The notes under the pieces: generated by a model | What the model saw: the letters and a program-made list of their open reading frames with translations, nothing else | Database searches by the model: none | What the model was told of the DNA's origin: nothing | Assembly: GCA_947630825.1 (NCBI GenBank) | Contig: CANRJA010000001.1 | Span: 62,001 to 126,000 of the forward strand | Length of the DNA: 64,000 nucleotides | From: an uncultured Clostridia bacterium | Lineage (GTDB): Bacteria > Bacillota > Clostridia > Oscillospirales > Ruminococcaceae | Direction of reading: 5' to 3' | Translations under genes and position numbers: made by a program | In this document: in pieces, positions 37,874 through 45,296 of the stretch | Numbering within the stretch: the first letter of the stretch is position 1 | Layout: each line of letters begins with the position of its first letter

Positions 37874-37960
37874 TTATTTCTTATGAAATATAAAATAACA
37901 TAAAGTGACAACTTCAGTAAGTATACTTACTAGTAAAAACAAGTCAGAATAATTTACCAT
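37874..37960 (-). CDS. Predicted 28-residue type I toxin, Fst/TxpA-like membrane peptide
   Basis: The peptide starts MVNYSDLFLLVS, has one hydrophobic membrane-spanning core of about 19 residues and ends with a charged IFHKK tail. This is the standard architecture of Fst/TxpA-like toxins, often annotated as holin-like toxins. The ATG (base 37960) follows a very strong GGGAGGTGAT site. That site is locked in a perfect 7-bp hairpin (37970-37986), and a consensus promoter lies at 38025-38053. An antisense-type RNA converges from the other side. Toxicity is predicted from architecture, not shown. Confidence 0.75.
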   Translation of the reverse strand: MVNYSDLFLLVSILTEVVTLCYFIFHKK

Positions 37961-37969
37961 TGCTATCAC

Positions 37970-37986
37970 CTCCCGTCTAACGGGAG
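37970..37986 (-). promoter_or_regulatory. Hairpin sequestering the toxin ribosome-binding site
   Basis: CTCCCGT and ACGGGAG form a perfect 7-bp stem around a three-base loop. The toxin Shine-Dalgarno sequence GGGAGG (37966-37974 on the minus strand) begins inside this stem. Such hairpins keep type I toxin mRNAs poorly translated until processed or unfolded. Confidence 0.75.
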
Positions 37987-38016
37987 AAACCGCCTTACCG
38001 TCTATGTGCAGTACCC
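37982..38016 (-). repeat. Toxin 5' UTR copy of the antitoxin RNA 5' domain
   Basis: On the minus strand this reads GGGTACTGCACATAG through GGTTTCTCCC. The antitoxin RNA at 37763-37801 (plus) reads GGGAACTGCACACAG through GGTTGCTCCC. The two convergent transcripts therefore start with similar structured domains in an inverted-repeat arrangement. Confidence 0.75.
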
Positions 38017-38024
38017 TTTCGCCT

Positions 38025-38053
38025 ATTATATAATAAAATAATTAATTTGTCAA
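38025..38053 (-). promoter_or_regulatory. Promoter of the toxin mRNA
   Basis: Reading on the minus strand, TTGACA (38053-38048) and TATAAT (38030-38025) are separated by 17 bases, a full consensus sigma-A promoter. The start would be near 38018, giving a 5' UTR of about 58 nt with the SD hairpin. Confidence 0.85.
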
Positions 38054-38094
38054 ATAATGAAGAAATAAAAGACTTATTTCTTCTATAAGCAACT

Positions 38095-39048
38095 TTATCG
38101 TTGCTTATACTCTGATTTAACACCCAGATATTCCTCAAGACATTTGCCCGATTTTTTTACCTTTTTTGCTAAGTCTTTGCCTAAATATCTGATGTGCCAC
38201 GGCTCGTATTTATAGCCGGTCATCTTTTCTTTTGACTTTTCATATCTGATTATAAAGCCGTATTTTGTGCAGTTGCTTGCAAGCCACTTTGCCTCTTTCG
38301 TGTTTTCAAACGAACTGCTTGGGTCGTTTATATCAAATGCCAGACCCGTCTGGTGCTCTGAATGCCCTGCCCTTGCGGAATATGTATCTGCTTTTTCTTT
38401 GCCGTCTCTCGCCTTATAGCTGTTATAAAGGCTTTTTTGATATGAGTATGACCTGTATCCTGACGCTATAAAAAGATTTATTCCGTCCTTGCGTGCGTCT
38501 GACTGCATTTTTTTGAAGGCTTTATATGCTTTTTTATTTGTTCCCGGGTCGTAGTTTTTGGGAAGTTTGTATGTTTTATTTGCTATTAAAATACCGTCTA
38601 TGTAGGTAACTCCGTGTACTTTTGATTTGCGTTTGTACACGGTCTTTTTTATTGTGTTTGAATATATGTGTTCAATGCTTTCTCCCGAACGTGAAACCGC
38701 CTTTACTTTGTAGAAGTATTTTTTTCTTTCACCTTTAAAGTCTCTGTCTGAGAAGGTGAGAGTGTCTGACGTTAGTTCGGCAAGCTTTTTGTACTTTCTG
38801 TTTTTCTTCTTTGAACGGTATATTTTATATTCGTCTGCACCTTCGGCTTTTGTCCAATTAAGTTTCAGACTGCTTTTTTTAAGTTTAGCTGTCAGTACAG
38901 GCTTTGTTAAAGATGCTTTTGAAGTTTCTGCGGATACTGAACCGCAATTTAATTTATAATCATTGCTGTATGAAGTAGCAGTCATTAGAATTATTGCCCC
39001 CAGAGTTAAAATTGTGACAACAAGAGTCTTTATTCTGCTTTGCCTCAT
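38095..39048 (-). CDS. VanY-type D-Ala-D-Ala carboxypeptidase with N-terminal FN3-like domain
   Basis: M15B peptidases trim the terminal D-Ala from peptidoglycan stem peptides. The 317-residue protein has an N-terminal hydrophobic segment (residues about 8-25, signal peptide or anchor) and a fibronectin-III-like module (about 48-130, with LKLNWTKAEGADEYKIYRS). The peptidase domain carries the zinc motif SEHQTGLAFD (about 228-238) and the second ligand in EPWHIRY. It is extracytoplasmic and monocistronic. Regulation is not visible. Confidence 0.92.
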   Translation of the reverse strand: MRQSRIKTLVVTILTLGAIILMTATSYSNDYKLNCGSVSAETSKASLTKPVLTAKLKKSSLKLNWTKAEGADEYKIYRSKKKNRKYKKLAELTSDTLTFSDRDFKGERKKYFYKVKAVSRSGESIEHIYSNTIKKTVYKRKSKVHGVTYIDGILIANKTYKLPKNYDPGTNKKAYKAFKKMQSDARKDGINLFIASGYRSYSYQKSLYNSYKARDGKEKADTYSARAGHSEHQTGLAFDINDPSSSFENTKEAKWLASNCTKYGFIIRYEKSKEKMTGYKYEPWHIRYLGKDLAKKVKKSGKCLEEYLGVKSEYKQR

Positions 39049-39099
39049 TTTATCACTTCCAATATATATTCAAAATTCTTATTTTTATACGTTATAAAG

Positions 39100-39137
39100 T
39101 TTTAAGGGCAGCCCTTTATTAGGGCATACCCTTAAAA
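39100..39137 (-). terminator. Terminator-like hairpin after leuA
   Basis: TTTTAAGGG (39100-39108) pairs with CCCTTAAAA (39129-39137), and GCCCT with AGGGC inside, giving a long two-part stem directly after the leuA stop. The downstream T-richness is modest. Confidence 0.7.
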
Positions 39138-40805
39138 TTAAGCTATAATTTTATTAATAGCTGAAACCAAAGCAAGTATAGATGAATTGATAATATCCGT
39201 GTCTCGTCCTGCACCCCAGAATGTCTCTCCGTTGTGTTCAATTCCCACATACGAAACTGCCTGCGATTTTGATGTCTTTTCAAGCGAATGTTCATTGTAG
39301 TCAGCAATCGTAAAGTCAACGTCCAGAGCCTCTTTTAAAGCGTTTGAAACAGCGTCAAGACGTCCGTTTCCGTCGGCTTTGTATGTTCCCACCTTGTCTC
39401 TGCCCTTGATATCCGCAGTTACAAAAGCGGTGATCTTTCCGTCCGGCTGCTGAATATAATGTGACTCGATAACCTTTACGGGAGCGTCTATATTCATATA
39501 CCTCTCGCAGAAAATATCGTAAACTTCGTTCGGCATAAGCTCTTTGTGCTTATGGTCTGAAACAGCTTTGACTGTGTAGCCGAAGTCCTCTCTCATCTTT
39601 TTAGGAAGGTCATATCCGTATTGCTGCTGAAGAAGGTATCCTATTCCGCCCTTTCCCGACTGGGAATTTATCCTTATAACGTCTCCCTCGTACTCTCTGC
39701 CTATATCCTTAGGGTCAATAGGCAGATACGGTACGGACCACTGGTTTAAGTTCTTTGTTTCACGCCAAGTCATACCCTTTGCGATAGCGTCTTGATGCGA
39801 GCCTGAAAATGCAGCAAATACCAGCGCTCCTGAATAAGGCATACGCTCGTAAACCTTCATTCTTGTTACACGCTCGTAAACCTCGATAATTTCAGGCAGG
39901 TTTTCAAAGTTGAGCTTAGGGTCAACGCCGTGCGTATACATATTCATAGCGAGGGTAACAATATCAACATTTCCTGTTCTCTCGCCGTTTCCGAACAATG
40001 TACCCTCTATTCTGTCTGCTCCTGCAAGCAAGCCCAGTTCTGAATCGGCAACTCCGCAGCCTCTGTCGTTATGCGGGTGAAGTGAAATAATAACATTTTT
40101 ACGGTAATTTATATTATTGCACATATACTCTATCTGAGACGCATAAACGTGAGGCATAGACATCTCTACCGTAACAGGCAGATTGATGATGACCTTTCTC
40201 TCAGGGGTTGGCTTCCATACGTCAAGAACAGCGTTGCAAACTTCCAGTGCGTACTCAGGCTCTGTACCTGTAAAGCTTTCAGGGGAATACTCAAATATAA
40301 AGTTGCCCTTTGTTTTCTGACGGTATTCCTCGCAGATTTTTGCTCCGCTTACCGCAATTTCCTTGATCTCGTCCTTGTTCTTGCGGAAAACCTGTTCTCT
40401 TTGAGCAACAGAGGTCGAATTATACAGATGTACTACTGCGTTGTTGCAACCCTCAAGAGCCTCAAAGGTTTTCTTTATAATATGCTCTCTTGACTGCGTT
40501 AGAACCTGAATGGTAACGTCGTCGGGGATCAAGTCTTTTTCTATCAGAGTACGGCAGAACTCATATTCGGTCTCAGACGCAGCAGGAAAGCCTATTTCAA
40601 TTTCCTTAAAGCCTACCTTGACCAGAACATCCCAGAACTCGAGTTTTTCCTCTAAGCTCATCGGAATTATAAGAGCCTGATTTCCGTCTCTCAAATCTAC
40701 AGAGCACCACATAGGAGCGTGGTCTATGTATTCTTTCTTAGTCCAGTTAAGACACTCACTTGGCGGCATATAATAGCCTCTTTGGTATTTTTGTACGTTT
40801 TTCAT
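39138..40805 (-). CDS. leuA: 2-isopropylmalate synthase, yeast/actinobacterial type (LeuA type 2)
   Basis: It condenses acetyl-CoA and 2-ketoisovalerate, the first committed step of leucine synthesis. The 555-residue protein starts MKNVQKYQRGYYMPP. It has the HMGL-like TIM barrel with WCSVDLRDGNQAL and the metal motif SLHPHNDRGCG (HxH), followed by GNGERTGNVD. The C-terminal LeuA allosteric domain begins near residue 430 (leucine feedback in the family). The N-terminus and length match the type-2 form rather than the roughly 510-residue E. coli type. It is controlled by a T-box leader. Confidence 0.96.
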   Translation of the reverse strand: MKNVQKYQRGYYMPPSECLNWTKKEYIDHAPMWCSVDLRDGNQALIIPMSLEEKLEFWDVLVKVGFKEIEIGFPAASETEYEFCRTLIEKDLIPDDVTIQVLTQSREHIIKKTFEALEGCNNAVVHLYNSTSVAQREQVFRKNKDEIKEIAVSGAKICEEYRQKTKGNFIFEYSPESFTGTEPEYALEVCNAVLDVWKPTPERKVIINLPVTVEMSMPHVYASQIEYMCNNINYRKNVIISLHPHNDRGCGVADSELGLLAGADRIEGTLFGNGERTGNVDIVTLAMNMYTHGVDPKLNFENLPEIIEVYERVTRMKVYERMPYSGALVFAAFSGSHQDAIAKGMTWRETKNLNQWSVPYLPIDPKDIGREYEGDVIRINSQSGKGGIGYLLQQQYGYDLPKKMREDFGYTVKAVSDHKHKELMPNEVYDIFCERYMNIDAPVKVIESHYIQQPDGKITAFVTADIKGRDKVGTYKADGNGRLDAVSNALKEALDVDFTIADYNEHSLEKTSKSQAVSYVGIEHNGETFWGAGRDTDIINSSILALVSAINKIIA

Positions 40806-40875
40806 AATGATCCTCCCTTTACTTATAAATTATATTCGCGGATTTTTCCTGCCTGCGAAATTTCATCGGTTAATC

Positions 40876-41144
40876 AAAAAAGCCCGTCTCCGAAAAACCA
40901 GAGACGAGCGAAATACCCGTGTTACCACTCTTATTTATGTACAGCTCACACTATACACCTCAGCCACATCTATCAATGTGTCACTCTGTAACGGGAGTTC
41001 CCGTGTGAAGCTAATTAAATTCACCGCACCTGCTCAAGGACGAGTTATAACCTTTCTCCAACGCCGACTTACACCAACCGTCGGCTCTCTGCGCTTAGAA
41101 GTAAAAGTCTTTTTTCCTGTCAAAGCATTTAAAATATTGAAAGT
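40876..41144 (-). promoter_or_regulatory. T-box leader of leuA (uncharged tRNA-Leu sensor)
   Basis: The minus strand contains the T-box core AGAGTGGTAACACGGG (40931-40916), followed by the terminator CGTCTC/GAGACG with a T-run (about 40906-40876). A long upstream region can fold as stem I with paired CCGAC/GTCGG. A CUC triplet (41044-41042) is a possible leucine specifier codon. T-box leaders read through when the cognate tRNA is uncharged, so leuA should be induced by leucine starvation. The specifier assignment is inference. Confidence 0.88.
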
Positions 41145-41150
41145 ATTTAT

Positions 41151-41179
41151 AGTATATTACATATTATATGATTTGTCAA
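41151..41179 (-). promoter_or_regulatory. Promoter of the leuA T-box transcript
   Basis: On the minus strand TTGACA (41179-41174) and TATACT (41156-41151) are separated by 17 bases, placing transcription start near 41144 at the beginning of the T-box leader. Confidence 0.8.
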
Positions 41180-41241
41180 GCATTTCGTGAAAAAATTTTT
41201 TTAACACATACAAAATGATTGTTTAATATAGGGATTTTTAC

Positions 41242-41270
41242 TTGATTTTACCGAATAAATGTTATATAAT
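41242..41270 (+). promoter_or_regulatory. Promoter of metG
   Basis: TTGATT (41242-41247) and TATAAT (41265-41270) are spaced by 17 bases, 45 bases before the metG start. The short leader leaves no room for a T-box. Confidence 0.75.
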
Positions 41271-41314
41271 AACTTGTATATCACATAATAAATAAGGAAA
41301 AGGAGGAAGATAAT

Positions 41315-43243
41315 ATGTCAAAGCCATATTATATCACAACACCTATTTATTACCCGTCTGGCAATCCGCACATCGGTCATTGCTATACAACAGTTGCGTG
41401 CGATTCTATTGCACGTTACAGACGAATGCAGGGCAGAGAAGTGATGTTTCTCACAGGAACAGACGAACACGGTCTTAAAATTGAGCAAAAAGCCGCAGAA
41501 AAGGGAGTTACTCCGAAAGAATATGTTGATGAGATAGTTGAAATATTTAAAAGACTTTGGAAGTTTATGAACATCGACTACGATAGATACATCAGAACTA
41601 CCGATGATTATCACGTTAAAAGCGTTCAGAAAATTTTTAAAGAGCTTTATGATAAAGGGTACATCTACAAGGGTGAATACAGCGGAAAATACTGCACTCC
41701 CTGTGAGAGCTTCTGGACTGATTCACAGCTTGTGGACGGTAAATGTCCCGAGTGCGGACGTGAGGTGACTGAGGCTAAGGAGGAAGCGTATTTTTTCAAA
41801 ATGTCGCCATTTGCCGACAGAATTGAAAAGCTCCTGACGGAAACAGACTTTCTTCAGCCGAAGTCAAGAGCAGTTGAACTGGTAAACAACTTCATAAAGC
41901 CCGGTCTTGAAGACCTATGCGTTTCAAGAACCACCTTTAAATGGGGAATTCCCGTCACCTTTGACGAGGGTCATGTTGTCTATGTATGGATAGACGCGCT
42001 TTCAAACTATATAACAGCGCTTGGCTTTTACAATGATAAATATAACGATTACGATAAATTCTGGCCGGCGGACGTTCATATGGTCGCTAAGGATATTATG
42101 AGATTTCACGCAATTATATGGCCCGCTATGCTTATGGCTCTTGAACAGCCTTTGCCAAAGCATTTGGCGGTTCACGGCTGGATAACCTTTAACGGACAGA
42201 AGATGAGCAAATCGCTCGGTAATGTGGTTGACCCGTTTATTCTCGGCGAACGCTACGGAGCAGACTCTATACGCTACCACATCTTACGAGAAATGGCGCT
42301 CGGCGCTGACAGTTCTTTCTCAAATGAGATTATGATAAACCGCATCAATTCAGACCTTGCAAACGATTACGGCAACTTGGTTTCAAGAACGGTTGCGATG
42401 GTAAACAAATACTTTGACAAAAAGCTGATAACAGACCGTGAAAGCGGAGAATTCGATGACGAGCTTATTTCAATGTGCGGGAGCTTGTGTGAAAAGACTG
42501 ACGCTCTAATGGACAAAACCGAGCTTAACAATGTGCTTGCAGAGATTTTCAATGTGGTTTCAAGGGCAAACAAATACATTGACGAAACAACGCCTTGGAT
42601 TTTGGCAAAAGACGAAACAAAGAGAGCAAGACTTGCAACCGTTTTATACAACCTTTTAGAGGCCATCCGAATTACATCTACGCTCCTATCCTGCTTTATG
42701 CCTGCAACAATGCCAAAGGCTTTAAAACAAATCGGTGCGTCAGACTATGCAACTTATGAAAACGCAAAGAAGTTCGGAGTATTGCCTCTTGATGTTGAAG
42801 TAAGTCCGGGCGAGGTGCTCTTCCCGAGAATAGATGTTGAAAAGGAAATCGACGAGCTTAACAACATTATTAAAAACAACGCTCCTGCCGATGAAAAGCC
42901 GGAGGTTGAAACGCTGCCTGAAATCACAATTGACGATTTTTCAAAAGTTGAGCTTATCGTTGCAAAGGTTTTAGAATGTGAAAAGGTTAAGCGTTCTAAA
43001 AAGCTGCTAAAGCTCCAGCTTGACGACGGTCGAGGCGGACGGCAAGTAGTTTCGGGAATATCAGAGTGGTATGCTCCTGAAGATCTGATAGGCAAAAAGG
43101 TCATTGTTGTTGCGAATCTCAAGCCTGTAAAGCTCTGCGGAGAGATGTCAAACGGTATGATTTGCGCCGCTGATATGCCGGACGGCTCAGCAGGCGTCAT
43201 ATTCCCTGACCAGAGTATTCCTGTAGGAAGCAAGATAAGATAA
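41315..43243 (+). CDS. metG: Methionyl-tRNA synthetase with C-terminal tRNA-binding domain
   Basis: This class I synthetase charges initiator and elongator tRNA-Met. The 642-residue protein has ITTPIYYPSGNPHIGHCY at the N-terminus (HIGH motif) and a zinc knuckle with CTPC and CPEC near residues 128-149. The KMSKS motif reads GQKMSKSLGNVVDP near residue 300. The last 110 residues form an EMAP/Trbp111-like OB fold (VELIVAKVLECEKVKRSKKLL). AAAGGAGG precedes the ATG. Confidence 0.97.
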   Translation: MSKPYYITTPIYYPSGNPHIGHCYTTVACDSIARYRRMQGREVMFLTGTDEHGLKIEQKAAEKGVTPKEYVDEIVEIFKRLWKFMNIDYDRYIRTTDDYHVKSVQKIFKELYDKGYIYKGEYSGKYCTPCESFWTDSQLVDGKCPECGREVTEAKEEAYFFKMSPFADRIEKLLTETDFLQPKSRAVELVNNFIKPGLEDLCVSRTTFKWGIPVTFDEGHVVYVWIDALSNYITALGFYNDKYNDYDKFWPADVHMVAKDIMRFHAIIWPAMLMALEQPLPKHLAVHGWITFNGQKMSKSLGNVVDPFILGERYGADSIRYHILREMALGADSSFSNEIMINRINSDLANDYGNLVSRTVAMVNKYFDKKLITDRESGEFDDELISMCGSLCEKTDALMDKTELNNVLAEIFNVVSRANKYIDETTPWILAKDETKRARLATVLYNLLEAIRITSTLLSCFMPATMPKALKQIGASDYATYENAKKFGVLPLDVEVSPGEVLFPRIDVEKEIDELNNIIKNNAPADEKPEVETLPEITIDDFSKVELIVAKVLECEKVKRSKKLLKLQLDDGRGGRQVVSGISEWYAPEDLIGKKVIVVANLKPVKLCGEMSNGMICAADMPDGSAGVIFPDQSIPVGSKIR

Positions 43244-43289
43244 ATATATATCCACCGAAAAGCGGTAGAAATTCGGTGGATATTAATTT

Positions 43290-43364
43290 CTGCCCATAGT
43301 TTAATGGATAAAATAAAGGACTCCGACTCCTTTGATGTGAGTTCGATTCTCGCTGGGCAGACCA
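43290..43364 (+). tRNA. tRNA-Arg (anticodon CCG)
   Basis: The acceptor stem CTGCCCA/TGGGCAG is perfect and the CCA end is encoded (43362-43364). The anticodon stem AAGGA/TCCTT encloses the loop CTCCGAC, giving anticodon CCG (43323-43325) that reads CGG. The T-arm is GTGAG-TTCGATT-CTCGC with one U-G pair. It lies 46 bases after metG and is followed by repeats and a terminator. Confidence 0.95.
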
Positions 43365-43365
43365 A

Positions 43366-43532
43366 CGGCGAACCGCCGCAGGCACATCGCGTACAAAAAT
43401 TACTATAGAACTGCTCCTCTTATTCACGCGTTTGTATCAAGTGCTATACTAAAATTAATTCACAGCGAGCCGCCGCAGGCATTTCGCGTATTAAAATTAA
43501 TTCACAGCGAGCCGTCGCAGACATTTCGCGTA
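43366..43532 (+). repeat. Three degenerate copies of a 28-bp GC-rich repeat
   Basis: The unit CRGCGARCCGYCGCAGGC followed by AYWTCGCGTA occurs at 43366-43393, 43463-43490 and 43505-43532. The second and third copies also share the AAATTAATTCA sequence in front, giving a 42-bp period. The repeats start two bases after the tRNA CCA and end in the tRNA terminator. They stand out by GC content from the AT-rich surroundings. Origin and role are unknown. Confidence 0.75.
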
Positions 43533-43554
43533 CCCAATTTGGGTACGCTTTTTT
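43528..43554 (+). terminator. Terminator of the tRNA-Arg transcript
   Basis: GCGTACCC (43528-43535) and GGGTACGC (43541-43548) form a perfect 8-bp stem with a five-base loop, followed by six T residues. Its left arm is the end of the third repeat copy. Confidence 0.9.
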
Positions 43555-43672
43555 ATTACCCATTTTCTTGTGATATCTTTGCGAACATACAATAAGATTT
43601 AAGAATATAATATATTAAAAGACCGAAATGGAAAGTTCAAATGTTGGTATAATTATCTTGTTCGACTTTTTG

Positions 43673-43701
43673 TTGCAAATTTTAGTTTTTTATGATATAA
43701 T
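43673..43701 (+). promoter_or_regulatory. Promoter of the CmpB-type membrane protein gene
   Basis: TTGCAA (43673-43678) and TATAAT (43696-43701) have a 17-base spacer, and TGA directly before the -10 gives an extended -10 element. The start codon follows about 40 bases later. Confidence 0.8.
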
Positions 43702-43741
43702 GTCTTTGTAAGTGAAATATATTGCGAGGGGGGCTGTTAAA

Positions 43742-44437
43742 ATGAACAATGCAGATGATAAAAATGAATATGTATCACTCGATTGTCACAATTCAACTAT
43801 TGAGCTTCCTTTAAACCATAAGTTAAAACAACATCAGTTAAAGCTTAAACATACATATATAAGAAAATACAGCTTAATTTCTATAGTATTGATATTTTTC
43901 ACTTTCTCGGTTTTAGGCTGGCTGTGGGAAACCTTTTTGCAGCTTATTGTAGAAGGCAGCTTCGCAAATCGAGGAATGCTTTTCGGACCTTGGCTCCCTA
44001 TATACGGCTTCGGCGGCATACTTGCATTGTTAATACCTAAGAGAATTACTAAAAACCCTATTAATACTTTTATTGTAATCGCCGTTCTCTCCTCTGTTAT
44101 CGAATACGCCACAAGCTGGTTTTTTGAATACACAAGAGGTGTTCGTTGGTGGGATTACAGTAATTACGCACTAAATTTAAACGGAAGAGTTTGCTTGATC
44201 GGCGCAGTTTTCTTCGGTCTGGGCGGTTGCTTATGCGTATATTGTCTTGCACCAATGTTAGATGACTGGATTAAAAAACTTTCACACAAAACTGTACTGT
44301 TTTTCTGTATTATACTTATAATTTTCTTCTCTGCCGATTTGATTTATTCAAAGTTTAATCCAAACGTAGGACAGGGTATAACTGATTATTCAAAGTCTGT
44401 AGTTACATACATTAGCGACAGTTCTATTGATTATTAA
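43742..44437 (+). CDS. Putative ABC transporter permease of the CmpB family (PF06541-like)
   Basis: The 231-residue membrane protein has about five hydrophobic segments after a hydrophilic N-terminus of about 50 residues. It carries the family pattern LGWLWETFLQLIVEGSFANRGMLFGPWLPIYGFGG and VIEYATSWFFEYTRGVRWWDYSNYALNLNGR. The family is named as an ABC permease, but no ATPase lies nearby and its role is unclear. The start was placed at ATG 43742; an upstream GTG at 43712 would leave the GAGGGGGG site inside the frame. Confidence 0.85.
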   Translation: MNNADDKNEYVSLDCHNSTIELPLNHKLKQHQLKLKHTYIRKYSLISIVLIFFTFSVLGWLWETFLQLIVEGSFANRGMLFGPWLPIYGFGGILALLIPKRITKNPINTFIVIAVLSSVIEYATSWFFEYTRGVRWWDYSNYALNLNGRVCLIGAVFFGLGGCLCVYCLAPMLDDWIKKLSHKTVLFFCIILIIFFSADLIYSKFNPNVGQGITDYSKSVVTYISDSSIDY

Positions 44438-44452
44438 GTTTATATAAACATA

Positions 44453-44488
44453 AAAATCGGAAGGCTTTATACCTTCCGATTTTGTTTT
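44453..44488. terminator. Bidirectional terminator between convergent genes
   Basis: AAAATCGGAAGG (44453-44464) and CCTTCCGATTTT (44472-44483) form a perfect 12-bp stem with a seven-base loop. The flanks give GTTTTT on the plus strand and TTTTTATG on the minus strand, so it can end both the CmpB-type gene and the cupin operon. Confidence 0.9.
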
Positions 44489-44889
44489 TACTTCAATTTA
44501 TTATATTCCTCACTGTCAACGGGTTCAAGCCACTCATTTGATGTCCCCTCAGCCGGAACCTCAACTGCAAGATGTGCAAACCAGCTGTTTGGCGCTGCGC
44601 CGTGCCAGTGCTTTACCTCAGGCGGAATGTTTACCACATCTCCCGGGTGAAGTTCTTGTGCAGGCTTTCCCCACTCCTGATAATAACCGCGTCCTGCGGT
44701 TACAAGTAAAATTTGTCCGCCCTTGTGATGAATATGCCAGTTGTTTCGACAGCCAGGCTCAAATGTAACATTGCCTATGGATACGCCTTCATTAGTCAGC
44801 ATATTCAGATAGCTCTGACCTACAAAATATTTTGCAAATGCATCGTTCTTTTCCCCAACAGGGAACACGCTTAAGTTATTTTTGTCCAT
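44488..44889 (-). CDS. Cupin domain protein
   Basis: The 133-residue single-domain cupin has motif 1 as NNWHIHHKGGQILLVTAGRGYYQEWG (His residues for a metal) and motif 2 as HPGDVVNIPPEVKHWHGA. Many such small cupins are annotated as carboxymuconolactone-decarboxylase-associated or stress/redox enzymes. The substrate is unknown. It is the second gene of a small operon behind an XRE regulator 23 bases upstream, which may control it. Confidence 0.85.
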   Translation of the reverse strand: MDKNNLSVFPVGEKNDAFAKYFVGQSYLNMLTNEGVSIGNVTFEPGCRNNWHIHHKGGQILLVTAGRGYYQEWGKPAQELHPGDVVNIPPEVKHWHGAAPNSWFAHLAVEVPAEGTSNEWLEPVDSEEYNKLK

Positions 44890-44912
44890 ATTAAATCAAA
44901 TGCCTTTCTGTA

Positions 44913-45113
44913 TTATTTTTCATCAACACGTTCAAGTAAATAATCCACTGAAACATTATGAAAATCAGCTAAATGTATTAATATTTCGGAAGGTATATCA
45001 AGTTCTCCTCTTTCATATTTTGATAAATTACTTTGTGATATATTGATTATTTCTGCTAACTGTTTCTGTGTCATATCCTTATCTTCTCGCAAATCACGAA
45101 TTCTTCTGTACAT
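44913..45113 (-). CDS. XRE-family HTH transcriptional regulator
   Basis: The 66-residue protein is almost entirely a Cro/CI-type helix-turn-helix: IRDLREDKDMTQKQLAEII, then NISQSNLSKYERGELDIP as turn and recognition helix. There is no sensor domain. It precedes the cupin gene in one operon. A perfect 10-bp palindrome abuts its -35 region and may be its operator. Confidence 0.9.
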   Translation of the reverse strand: MYRRIRDLREDKDMTQKQLAEIINISQSNLSKYERGELDIPSEILIHLADFHNVSVDYLLERVDEK

Positions 45114-45130
45114 ATAACATCACCAATATT

Positions 45131-45159
45131 ATTATACACCAACTTCTTATACTTTTTAA
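45131..45159 (-). promoter_or_regulatory. Promoter of the XRE-cupin operon
   Basis: On the minus strand TTAAAA (45159-45154) and TATAAT (45136-45131) are separated by 17 bases. The -35 is weak (four of six), as expected for a regulated promoter, and it touches the palindrome at 45161-45183. Confidence 0.6.
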
Positions 45160-45160
45160 C

Positions 45161-45183
45161 TTTTAGCGGAAAATCCGCTAAAA
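45161..45183. promoter_or_regulatory. Perfect palindrome, candidate XRE operator
   Basis: TTTTAGCGGA and TCCGCTAAAA are exact inverted copies around AAA. It lies directly upstream of the -35 of the XRE gene. The lack of a T-tract argues against a terminator and supports a protein-binding site. Confidence 0.55.
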
Positions 45184-45238
45184 CAATTTTGGCGATGAAA
45201 ATATGCTATCCTCTTTTTGCTTAAAATATTGTAATTAT

Positions 45239-45281
45239 AAACAGTCAGAACCGTTAATAAATACGCTTCTGACTGTTTTTA
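45239..45281. terminator. Hairpin after the M23 peptidase gene
   Basis: AAACAGTCAGAA (45239-45250) and TTCTGACTGTTT (45267-45278) form a perfect 12-bp stem with a 16-base loop, 16 bases after the peptidase stop. The T-run is better on the plus strand, so its efficiency for the minus-strand operon is uncertain. Confidence 0.6.
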
Positions 45282-45296
45282 TCTAACCATTAAACT

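Noticed and set aside
37874-37960. Phage holin
   Set aside because: The peptide has holin-like hydrophobicity, but no endolysin or other phage gene is near, while the antisense RNA and SD hairpin fit a type I toxin.
43366-43532. CRISPR array
   Set aside because: Only three degenerate copies with unequal spacing (97 and 42 bp) and no cas genes in the window.
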